Below, piece by piece: positions 12,211 to 22,100 of a stretch of 64,000 nucleotides of DNA. A model generated the notes under the pieces. It saw nothing but the letters and a program-made list of their open reading frames with translations. It was not told the DNA's origin and searched no databases. This DNA comes from Liquidambar formosana. Taxonomy: Eukaryota; Streptophyta; Magnoliopsida; Saxifragales; Altingiaceae. The stretch covers positions 16,369,907-16,433,906 of the forward strand of contig CM077826.1 of assembly GCA_039720395.1 (NCBI GenBank), given 5' to 3'. How positions within the stretch are numbered: the first letter of the stretch is position 1; each line of letters starts with the position of its first letter. Position numbers and translations under genes: made by a program.

Positions 12211-13374
12211 CCATTGAAAAGGCGAAACTTTGATTTTAATGGAACACTTTCAACACAAAACACAAGGTTATGGGCTTGAATTTGAAATAAAATATTTTTC
12301 ACATATTTTTAGGAACTAGTTATAGCACACGTGTGTTGCACGTAAATATTTTGTGTGAGAAAAAATTTCTTTAAAAAATCAACATAAAATTTCTTAAAAT
12401 AATCTACATAAAAATAATTTATTTATAAAAAATCTTTAACCTAAAATCTTGTGATATCTTGGTCTTTGAATTATTAACATTAATATACATATCTCAATTA
12501 CCCAAAAAAAAAAAAAAAAAAAGCTTTAATAGGCATGAAGAATCAATAAAAATACATAAAATTGTATCATGATCATCTATAAAAACTAAGGGTAAATAGT
12601 GTATGTGTGTGTGTATAAATATATAGTCCTTTAATATCGGTTGTACGGGGTAAAATCTGTTCCCCAAGACTTGATGTTGATGAAGGAGCTTACCCTCGCG
12701 CTTGGACCTGCACTCACAAGCTTGAAAACAGAGTCAAAGGATAGGCCAAGGTGAGTTTTGGCCAAGCCCTCTCCAAAGCTTAAGTCAGAAGCCGTTTATG
12801 GAGGAAGAGGCAAGGAAGAAGATGAATTTCAGAGGATTAGGGTACTGTAGCATACCTCATTTGGCTATATTGTATTCTTTTTATACCTACCTGTATGGAT
12901 TGACCATGTGAGGTCAGGTAACTGCCTTGGTTAGGTCAGATTTGACCATGGTTAGCCAATAACTGTCTGACCATGGTTTGTTGATCGTGGTTAGACAAGG
13001 AACCATGGTTTCCAGTAGCCGCTGTGTCAGGAATTACAACTGCTATAACAGCTTTGGACTGTAGTATGAATTGGATTGTAATGTGAGTCATAGGACAGAT
13101 GTCCTGAGCTGAACGTAAGGCCCCGAGTTGGGGGATCACGTGGTTGCAACGGATCTCGCTGTGTTACCTTAGCCATGTGTCAACGATTTTGGTTTAGCTC
13201 TTTAGCCCGAGCTGAATCCTAGGAGATCATGTGCATTGTAATGGGCCTGGTTGAATTGCCTTTGCCACGTGTCAGTATTTTCTGGTTTGAGCTCTCTATC
13301 CCGAGCTGGATCCTTAGTTTAGAGATATTCCCACACATCGCGCGGTGCATTGCAAAACTCTAGTGATTTTTATT
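12211..13374. other. Intron 5 of the GSH1-like pseudogene, transposon-derived filler
   Basis: No gene is seen. From about 12641 to 13337 the composition changes. The segment begins TGTACGGGG and ends near CCCACA, and contains two related segments around CCCGAGCTGAATCC (13205-13220) and CCCGAGCTGGATCC (13298-13313). It could be a solo LTR, but the flanking 5-mers do not match, so I leave it unclassified. Confidence 0.4.
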
Positions 13375-13610
13375 TTGTGAATCCAACCATTGGATTAGAT
13401 AGCGTTCTCATGTAGGTGTTTTATGGAAAAAATCAAGTTGATCTGGGATTGATTGCTATTCGATTCAAAATGTTTATTTTTTAATCAATAGCAATCGCTC
13501 ATTTATAAACATTTCAAATGAAAAAGTTTTCAATCTTAGATCAACTTGATTTTTTGCATGCATGACCAACATATGATTGATATTTAATCCAACGGTTGGT
13601 TTGGCCAAAT
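13375..13610. mobile_element. Imperfect foldback element (MITE-like)
   Basis: The arms are inverted: AATCCAACCATTGGATTA on the left answers TTAATCCAACGGTTGG on the right, and AAATCAAGTTGATC answers GATCAACTTGATTTTT further in. It is about 235 bp, AT-rich and non-coding. Target duplication not resolved. Confidence 0.6.
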
Positions 13611-14489
13611 ACAAGTTACACGTAAGAGTTTTGGAATGCATTTAATGCAAAATTGCATTAGGTGCACTTGATATTAAAAGATATATATACATGTGAGTAT
13701 GGTGCATAAACAAAAAAATTTTTAAAAGGAAAGCAAATAGATTATACAAAAGTGAAAGAACAAGAACCAATGGAGGGTTTTTATTTGGTGTCATATACGT
13801 GGTGCTTTCTTGCATGTCTAGAAGCCATGGTAAGGGTAGGAACTGATACTTCAAATTGGTTTCAAACCTATATCTATTTTGTTTTTATTTGTTTTAAGAT
13901 TTTGGTGTGTTTTTATTTGTTTTATGATTTTATTGTTTAGTGAAAAATGAGAATTATTATTATTAAAACAAATAGATTACATTTATCTAAAACTCACATG
14001 TAGACATTTTTATCTCAAACTATGGATATCAATAAGAAGTTTAATTGTATGCAGATATCATCTTTAGATCAAATATTTTAATCAATATGCACTTTTAGTT
14101 GATCAATTCAGAAAATAAAAGGTACTACACAATTGGTATTATCAAATTATAATCAATAATAAAAAGGATTGACATAAAAAATAAATGAAAACCATAAAAG
14201 AAGAAGGGAAAACCATATAAACAAAAAGGATTAAAAATGCAGTCAAAGATAGATGAAAACTTCAGATTTGGTGGATTTGGGGTTTCTATTACTTCGGTGA
14301 AAGGGGAGCAAAATTGTCCCTACTTTTGTTAAATAGTTAGGTTTAAATCTGATGAGAATAATATTTTTAAAACCAAAAAAGTGAAGGATTAAAATGCAGT
14401 CAAAGATAAATGAAAACTTCATAAACATGAAAAAATAAAATAAAATAGTATCAAAATATATAAACAATCATAGAACTATTAAAACCAGA

Positions 14490-14526
14490 CCTTCCTCCCG
14501 CCCTCCCCCCTCCCCCCCCCCGCCCC

Positions 14527-14557
<31 letters not shown>

Positions 14558-14565
14558 TTTTTTTT
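14490..14565. repeat. Long poly-C tract
   Basis: A C-rich stretch ends in 29 uninterrupted C (14528-14556) followed by nine T. Length is likely variable, and it could partly be a sequencing or assembly artefact. Short direct repeats (GCAGTCAAAGATA at about 14239 and 14396) lie upstream. Confidence 0.9.
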
Positions 14566-14717
14566 CTTGGAACCCAATCTAATCTCACAAAACACTGAAA
14601 AAGCAAAAAAAAACTTCAACAAAATTGAAATGAGTCTTCAATCAGTTTTTTATGATTTCCATATAATTTGCATCATGGGCTTTGTCATAGAACACCAGAG
14701 ATTCTCAAGTGGGCATT

Positions 14718-14897
14718 CAAACCCATTACAATTTCTTTGAGATCCTTCCCATGCAAATCCTAAAGAATGTCAAGAAATCGATCCAATACCAAAGCATCGT
14801 TCTCTACCAGCTTGTCATCCTCAGACACTTCCGCCGGTGCCAATTGCCTCAATTGTGCATCAGTTAAGGCCAACTTTTCCAAGTTTCGAGCCGCCAG
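14718..14897 (-). pseudogene. PPC: PEP carboxylase first-exon fragment
   Basis: The minus strand encodes the conserved N-terminal stretch of plant phosphoenolpyruvate carboxylase: [17 protein letters not shown], then [20 protein letters not shown], then DLHGKDLKEIV. The expected start ATG is CTG, and a Gln codon in ILQDLHG is TAG. Similarity ends near 14718 and no further PEPC exon is seen nearby. The fragment lies in intron 5 of the GSH1-like pseudogene, same strand. The intact enzyme (about 960 residues) fixes bicarbonate onto PEP in the cytosol. This is a dispersed fragment, probably carried by repair or transposition. Confidence 0.88.
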
Positions 14898-15633
14898 AAG
14901 AAAATAAATAAGAGCGTGGTGTTATTTTCTACTGTTAATGAAGAAAAAGTATAATTTAGAATCCTGCTGTTAATGGAGAAATGATATATGTTAGGGTTTA
15001 GGGTTTTATTTATACGAATTATAGTTTCCTTAAAATTGCTATTTATGTATGTGTTTTATATTCTTATATTTCCTATATGCAGAAGGGCAGTTGTGTACTT
15101 AAAATTTAAAATAAGGGTATATTAGTCAATCAAAAGTTTTTTTCACATTTAGCTTTTTATAAGTAATATAAATGTAAGCTAGCCAATTAACCTTTTTAAG
15201 TACTGTTATGTATTGGGAATGACTAGGTATAGTACCACCAAAATGTAACCATCATCTCACCTGAACAGTGCATGTCCCAACCATCATATCAAGTCCAAGT
15301 GAGCCAACTTTGGGCATGTAATTGCCTATAATCTCAAATCTTGCCTAAGCCAAAATACTGTGTCAGCAACTACTCAGTATGCGTAAAAAGTCTCTAAACG
15401 GAACACACGACTGTAGAATGGGTGAAATTGGTTGACCCTTAGAAGGACTATATATCACGGTGACATGTGATATATAGTAGTTTCCATGGATTGTAAAAAA
15501 AAAATAAATAAAAAAATAAAAATCAAACTAATAATTAGTCGAGACTACCCAGCTGATTTCGTAAGCATTTGTGTAGGACGTCTATCCAATTCCCATGATG
15601 GAAAAGAGGAATAAATGATACCTTCGGCATCAT

Positions 15634-15908
15634 CAGGGGTGAAGTCAGGAAATTAGTTCAAGTGAGGCAATTTATTACGTTTTAGTGATCACTTTGTAAT
15701 TTAATACCATATAAAATAATGTTTATCAACTTATTACAAATTGACTGTATAAGTACTTCAAAATGACTATGAATTTCTTTTATTTGGTATTAATTTAGAA
15801 AATGATCATCAAAAAAGCAAAATATTAAAATTTTTCTTCTCTTTTTTTTTTTTGAAATTTTCGGGTGGGGCAAACGCCCCACCTCCTTACACACTGGCTT
15901 CGCCCATG
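15634..15908. mobile_element. hAT-type MITE inside GSH1 exon 4
   Basis: 275 bp with inverted ends CAGGGGTGAAGTCAG and, from the other side, CATGGGCGAAGCCAG. An exact 8-bp target duplication GGCATCAT lies at 15626-15633 and 15909-15916. Removing the element and one duplicate rejoins the ligase codons for DIPMMPK and its splice donor. Related copies occur at 35944-36170 (reversed) and 45888-46075. Confidence 0.93.
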
Positions 15909-16639
15909 GGCATCATAGGTATGTCTTTGAGTTTCCATTTGGGCTGGCAACCAATTCCTAAAAATCCGATTCCCATTTCCTCTGCAGCAGCTTTAACCTG
16001 TCAAGCAATAACATGTGAAGAATTGAAGACTTGACAAGAAACAAGCACACATGCTCCTCCATGCGCTAAATTTAAAAATTAAAAATAAATAAATAAAATA
16101 ATAAATCATTTTGAACGCACCTGATCAAGGTGTAAATTAATCTCGGCACAAGTTTGCTGCAGAGTTTCAACAGGAGCACCCCTAAGCTCAAACTGACCAC
16201 CTGGCTCCAGTGCTAGGCTTTGCATCCCCCTGCCCAACAATAGTCTTGATTTTCTTTATTGAAATACACCAACAATAATAGTAGGAACTATTACAAACTG
16301 ATAGAAGATGCAGTTTTGTATTAAAGAAAATAATCGTAGAAAGAGATAGAGACAGTTTACTTGTTTGAGTCCAATGATGTGGTCACCTTCCATGATTTTG
16401 TCCCAATCGAATCTCTTTCCAATACCATTGAGCAACGCTGCTATTTGTTCATATTTAATAGAACGTAAAGTTCCAAACTCAAGACCAAACTTCTCATGTT
16501 CTGTACCTATTCTGCAAAGAAAACCCGATAAGATTTATGAAATTTTTTTATCTTTTCAAAAAAATAGAAACAAGTCGCTAGCTAATTTTAGGAAAACAAG
16601 CAAACCTTCTTAAAATTTTGGTTTTAATGAGTAAAAACC

Positions 16640-17240
16640 GCCAATGGCCTTGTGGGCCTAGTGTAGGCCTCAGCATCGGGCCGGGCTGGGCTTGGGTTTT
16701 TTTACCAGGGAACGGCTATTGCAATCCCCCATTCCTATAAGCCCACCCCATCCTTTAGGTTTTTAAGGTTTTATACAAAATATAAAAATTTTTATGAAAA
16801 CCGGCCGTGATTTCCACTAGAAAACATCATTTTGAACAACTTTGCAGAAGAAAGTTTTTCCAAAATCTATCATTTAAATATACTTTTTAACCATTTATAG
16901 CCTTTATTTCATTTTTTGCCAAAAAGTCTACCTAAACGATAAATTTTGGAAAAACTTTCTTCTGCAAAGTTGTTCAAAATGATGTTTTCTAGTGGACAGC
17001 ATGGTCGGTTTTCATAAAAACTTTTTATATTTTGCATAAAACCTTAAAAACCTAAAGGATGGGGGGTGGGCTTATAGGAATGGGGGGTTGCAATAGCCGT
17101 TCCCTTTTTACCAGGCTGGGCTGGGCTGGGCTGGGCTCTTCGAGCTAACACTATTCATCAGGCCGGGCCATGAAGGAAATTATGAAGCCTAGGCCCAGCG
17201 CACAGGCTCTGGCTTTTTCGGGTCTCAAGCTTCGGGCCTA
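16640..17240. repeat. GGGCT-rich low-complexity DNA around a MITE
   Basis: On both sides of the MITE at 16708 the DNA is rich in GGGCTGGGC and GGCCCAAG-like words, with four GGGCT units near 17116-17140. Similar words flank the MITE at 17564 (17490-17560 and 17965-18030). No coding potential is seen. Confidence 0.6.
16708..17104. mobile_element. Mutator-type foldback MITE, copy 1
   Basis: 397 bp, almost wholly an inverted repeat with about 180-bp arms. The ends are GGGAACGGCTATTGCAA, with a 9-bp duplication TTTTTACCA at 16699-16707 and 17105-17113. It lies in intron 1 of the GSH1-like pseudogene. The 9-bp duplication and long arms indicate a MULE-derived MITE. Confidence 0.92.
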
Positions 17241-17563
17241 AGCAAAATTAACCTACTGGGAGTGTTATAACAAAAGAAAAAAAGTGAAAACTTACCTTTT
17301 GGTGATTACTTCCCATCATAATACCAGAATAGGGAACATTACTAGTAACTTTGTATTAAGTTGACTATCTATTTGATGTAAGGTAATAGGAAACACGCTT
17401 GTATTGGTTTTAATTTAAGAAGTGATTACCAAAAGATACTTCTCCGAACAAGTGGAAAATATTCAAAATTATATATAATGCTACAATGTTGGGCTTTGGG
17501 CTTCAACTAAAGGCCCAAGTGTAACCCAAGGGTACTTGGGCTTGAGTCGGGCTTTTTCCTTCG

Positions 17564-17958
17564 GGGAATGGCTATTGCAACCTCCCATTCTTATCACCCC
17601 ACCCCCATCCTTTAAGTTTTTAAGGTTTTATGCAAAATAGAAGGTTTTTATGAAAACCGACTGTGATGTCCACTAGAAAACATCATTTTGAACAACTTTA
17701 TAAAAGAAAGTTTTTCCTACATCTATCGTTTAGATATACTTTTTAGCTATTTATAGCCTTTATTTTATTTTTTGCCAAAAAGTCTACCTAAATGATAGAT
17801 TTTGGAAAAACTTTTTTCTGCAAAGTTGTTCAAAATGATGTTTTCTAGTGGACCATGCAGCCGGTTTTTGCAAAAACCTTTTATATTTTCATGAAACCTT
17901 AAAAACCAAAAAGAAAAGGGTGGGGTTATAAGAATGGGGGGTTGCAATAGCCGTTCCC
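17564..17958. mobile_element. Mutator-type foldback MITE, copy 2
   Basis: Same family as 16708-17104, with ends GGGAATGGCTATTGCAA and GGGAACGGCTATTGCAA. The target duplication is TTTCCTTCG (17555-17563) against TTTCCTTTG (17959-17967). Confidence 0.9.
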
Positions 17959-18811
17959 TTTCCTTTGGGCTTCAAGCAGGGCTTCAGGCTACCCATGGGC
18001 CGTGGGCTTTTGATGAAGCCTAGCCTAGTGGCACTCTCCCCCAATGTGGGGAAAGTCTTAGGTTTGAGTCTTGTTATAGACATATGTTGAGGTATTGAAT
18101 TTATTATCCATGCTTAAAAAAAAAAAGGTAAAAACTTATTTTGACTTCATTTTTAAGGAAAAGTGAATCTTAGAACAAAAAATTTTGGATTCGAAGGTTA
18201 GGTTACAAAATGAGAAGGTTTCTAATCATGGGTTTGTCGGCACTCAACACCCACCCTACTTGAGTTGGTCTCATTACTTACAAGGGCATAATTTAAGATC
18301 GATATCAATAATCATCAAAATCATTGAAAGAAGGATGCTCAATAAGAAATACAATCACACTGAGATGAAAGACAACAATATAGAAATTGGACAAAAGATG
18401 GAATGGTCAAAAGTAATGTTAGTCTCATGATAACAATACACTAGTTAATAATGTCTAGCCGTACCTCCATTTTTCCTTAGGCTTGCAGCCAGAGGCAATA
18501 TGTCCTACAAGATCCTCTTTCGTGAGTGGCTCTGTACCAATTACAGCTGCCCCTGTAGAAGGACTGTCAGCGACGACAATCCCACGATGCCCTCGTTTGC
18601 ACCCTACTCGTCTTGTCTTAGCAGAATTCCATGATGAGGAAGACAAACCAAAACAAGTTTCCTTCAATATGGATGCCTTCTTATTATCATTTGCCATGTT
18701 TATCATGAGCACATTGTGTCCAATTTTATATTATACCATCTTGGAATTAATGCAGTGTGATGGAGCCATCTGAGAAATGAGTGCCACGCTGACAAAATCA
18801 CATATGCAACC

Positions 18812-19160
18812 TGTTACGCACATGTTTTTCGTGGGTCTATGATGGTAGTTAGCAAGTTGTTATGTTTGCCTATTTTTTAGCTTAGTTGCTTATTAGGAGT
18901 CCAAGTTGTTATGTCTTCCTATTTTTCAGCTTTAGTTGCTTATTTTATTCCTAGAATTATGCAAGTTAACGTTAGGAGTATTTGTATTTAAGGAAGCTGC
19001 TTATCAATAAAAAAACCATCTATTGAATTATCTGAGAACACTGTGTGTTACCGGAGGAATTGGATTCCCTCGAAGCAATCCAAAACAATTTCAGCTTTCT
19101 TGTTCACTTTCTTCTTTCTCTACAACTGAAATCATAGGGAAGGACACGGCAAATCCACCA
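18812..19160 (+). repeat. 5' LTR of the Gypsy element
   Basis: 349 bp starting TGTTACGCAC and ending ATCCACCA. A TATTTAAGG-like box near 18985 and an AATAAAAA-type signal near 19008 may serve transcription and polyadenylation. Confidence 0.95.
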
Positions 19161-19163
19161 AAG

Positions 19164-19176
19164 TGGTATCAGAGCC
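19164..19176 (+). other. Primer binding site of the Gypsy element
   Basis: TGGTATCAGAGCC, the standard initiator tRNA-Met complement, lies three bases after the 5' LTR. Confidence 0.95.
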
Positions 19177-19181
19177 TGGGC

Positions 19182-22100
19182 ATGGACCAACGAGTGGAGC
19201 AGTTGGAACATGATGTAGGTTCTCTTCTCACTGGGCAGCAGCACATAATGGACAAACTCACAGAGTTGAACGACAAGTTGAATGCTCGGGAAATGGGTGA
19301 AAGTTCCCAAGCACCGCCAAGGACCAATGGTGGAAGGTCAGCGGGATATTGGGGGTCGCAACAAGGAGGTTCTCATCAGTCCTATACTCCTAAGCTAGTC
19401 AAGTTGGACTTTTCCCGCTTCAACGGTGGCGAAGACCCAACAAGTTGGTTGTGTCGGGCTGAGCAATTTTTCCACTTTCATGAAACTCCTCAGGAAGAAA
19501 GGATGGCCTTAGCTTCATTTCATCTTGAGGGGGATGCTCAATTGTGGTACCAGTTGCTTCAACAAGAGATGGGTGTTGTTCCGTGGGATGACTTTAAGGC
19601 CGGGCTTGACAATCGATATGGTGCTACAAAATTCTATGACTTCTTTGGTGAGCTCACCAAGCTTCAACAAACAGGATCAGTTCGGGAATATCAAACACAG
19701 TTTGAGAAATTGCTAGCCAAAGTGGGGCATCTTCCACAAACTCGACAAGTAAGTTGCTTTGTGAGTGGATTGAAGGATAGTATCAAGGCAGATGTTTTAG
19801 CAGGGAGGCCAACTTCATTGTCTGAAGCAATTGGCTTAGCTAGATTGTACGAGGCACGAAATTTGTCCCAGCGTAGAGCAACAACTTCTGATGTTAGAGG
19901 GGGCGCTACAGTGAGTAAGGGATCCACCTTCAATCAACCTGCTCTTCCAGTCAGGAAAATGTCATCAGCGAAGTTGCAGGAGCGACGTGAGAAGGGACTA
20001 TGTTATAATTGTAATGAGAAATTTAGCCCGGGGCATCGTTGTAAAAAACTTTTTGTTATTGAAGCTTGCATAGGGGAGGAGGAGGATGATGGAGATGTCA
20101 TTATGGAAGAAGAAAACGTGGGTAATGAAGTGGGGCAAATGCCAGAAATTTCATTTCATGCCATTTCCGGTGTACGTGCACCCGAAACCATGCGTGTGAG
20201 AGGAAGCATTGGGCACATGGCGACTACGGTGTTAGTAGACTCTGGAAGCACTCACAACTTTGTGAGTGAGACGTTGGCTAAAAAGGTGGGGTTACGGCCA
20301 ATTATAGGGGGGAGATTTGATGTGGTGGTTGCTTCTGGCGAGAAGTTATCAAGCCCAGGTAAGTGTGTTGGTGTAAAATTAAACTTACAAGGAGTTCCCA
20401 TGTTTGTGGATTTTTATTTGCTTCCATTAGGAGGATATGATGTGGTGTTGGGAACACAGTGGTTACGTACACTTGGCCCCATCACTTGGGATTTTTCAAA
20501 GTTACAGATGAGATTTCAAGTTGGTGGCAAAAATGTGATTCTCCAAGGCTTATCTACTCCTAGAGATAAGGTAGTGGGAGACGTGGAGTTCAACCGTGAT
20601 GGCAACATAAACAAGCAGGGAGTGCTTCTTCAATTGTATGCCATAGGGGGCCCACAACTATCAAAGCCCAATGCCACTTCCAAAGCCCCACGTGTGTTAC
20701 AGCTCCTGGAAAAATTCAAGGATGTTTTTGATGATCCTAAAGGCCTACCACCTCCACGTTTGCATGATCATAAAATTCCATTGAATTATGGGAGTGGTCC
20801 TGTGTGTGTGAAGCCATACCGGTACCCGCATTATCAAAAGGCAGAAATTGAACGCCTGGTAGCAGACATGCTCACGTCCGGATTAATTCGTCCAAGCAAC
20901 AGTCCTTATTCTTCACCGGTGATCTTGGTGAAAAAGCAAGACGGATCATGGCGGATGTGTATAGATTATCGGTCCCTCAATAAAATTACGGTCAAGGACA
21001 AGTTCCCAATTCCGGTGATAGATGAGTTATTAGATGAGTTGAATGGCGCAAAGTTTTTCTCTAAGCTGGATTTGCGCTTTGGGTACCACCAAATTAGAGT
21101 GCTTCCTGCGGATGTTCATAAGACGGCTTTCCGAACACATCACGGGCATTATGAATTTTTGGTGATGCCATTCGAGCTTACAAACGCACCATCCACCTTT
21201 CAAGCCTTAATGAATGATGTCTTCCAGGTACATTTAAGAAAATTCATACTAGTATTTTTTGATGATATTTTAATATATAGCAAGTCATGGGATGATCATC
21301 TTCACCATTTGGAAATTACCTTGTCACTCCTTCGATCTCATAAATTGTTTGTGAAAAAGGAAAAATGTCAGTTTGGGCAGAAAGAAGTAAAGTATCTTGG
21401 CCATATCATCACCGAGCATGGGGTAGCTGTGGACTCCGAAAAGATTGCAGTCATGATGGAGTGGCCTAAACCTTGTACACCTAAGGCCATGCGCGGCTTC
21501 CTCGGCTTGACTGGGTACTACAGAAAATTCATCCAAGATTTTGGAAAAATTGCTGGTCCACTCACTCGTATGTTGAAGAAAAATTCTTTTAATTGGACTC
21601 CAGTAGCTGAGGTGGCATTTCAAAAATTGAAGGAAGCAATGACAAAGGCACCTGTTTTAGCCCTCCCTGACTTTGCAAAAAAATTTATTGTGGAATGTGA
21701 TGCATCAGGTTCTGGTGTGGGGGCTGTTTTAATGCAAGAACGACCCATTGCATTTTACAGTCATGTGTTGCAAGGAAAACACTTGCTCCTTTCTACGTAT
21801 GAGAAGGAGATTCTGGCCCTGGTATTAGCAGTGCAAAAATGGCGTCCATATTTGTTGGGGCGACAATTTATTGTTAGAACGGATCAAAGGAGTCTTAAAT
21901 ATTTGTGGTCCCAAAGAATCACAACCACTGCTCAACAAAGGTGGTTATATAAGCTTATGGGATTTGATTTTGTGATAGAGTACAAGAAGGGCAAAGAGAA
22001 CATTGTAGCTGATGCATTGTCAAGAAAAGAAGAAGGAGAGTTAGCTGCAATTTCTCATCCTATTCCTAATTGGATTGAGACGGTCAAAGAAGAAAACCAT

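Larger units (their letters stand above)
1481..18769 (-). pseudogene. GSH1: Glutamate-cysteine ligase, chloroplast type (GSH1/GCL), dead 15-exon copy
   Basis: The intact enzyme joins glutamate and cysteine in plastids, the first step of glutathione synthesis. Exons on the minus strand, by + coordinates, are 18465-18769, 16361-16511, 16121-16229, 15622-15997, 15261-15344, 12142-12210, 11991-12047 plus 4359-4377, 4202-4270, 3951-4044, 3753-3827, 3578-3658, 3248-3340, 2535-2615, 2380-2448 and 1481-1601. Family hallmarks include [66 protein letters not shown] and WGQCVDPVFEELLY. Damage: TAA at codon 13; one extra base at the start of exon 3; an 8-bp-duplicating hAT MITE in exon 4; loss of the exon 6 acceptor AG (GG instead); a 7.6-kb Copia in exon 7; about 4 residues missing in exon 10; Trp to Leu at the end of exon 11; and a phase mismatch between exons 14 and 15. 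Introns are retained, so it is a duplicated gene, not a processed copy. A functional GSH1 presumably exists elsewhere. Confidence 0.93.

Noticed and set aside
12641..13337. Possible solo LTR beginning TGTACGGGG
   Set aside because: The flanking 5-mers (TCGGT and TCGCG) do not match and the right border is unclear, so it is described only as unclassified repeat.
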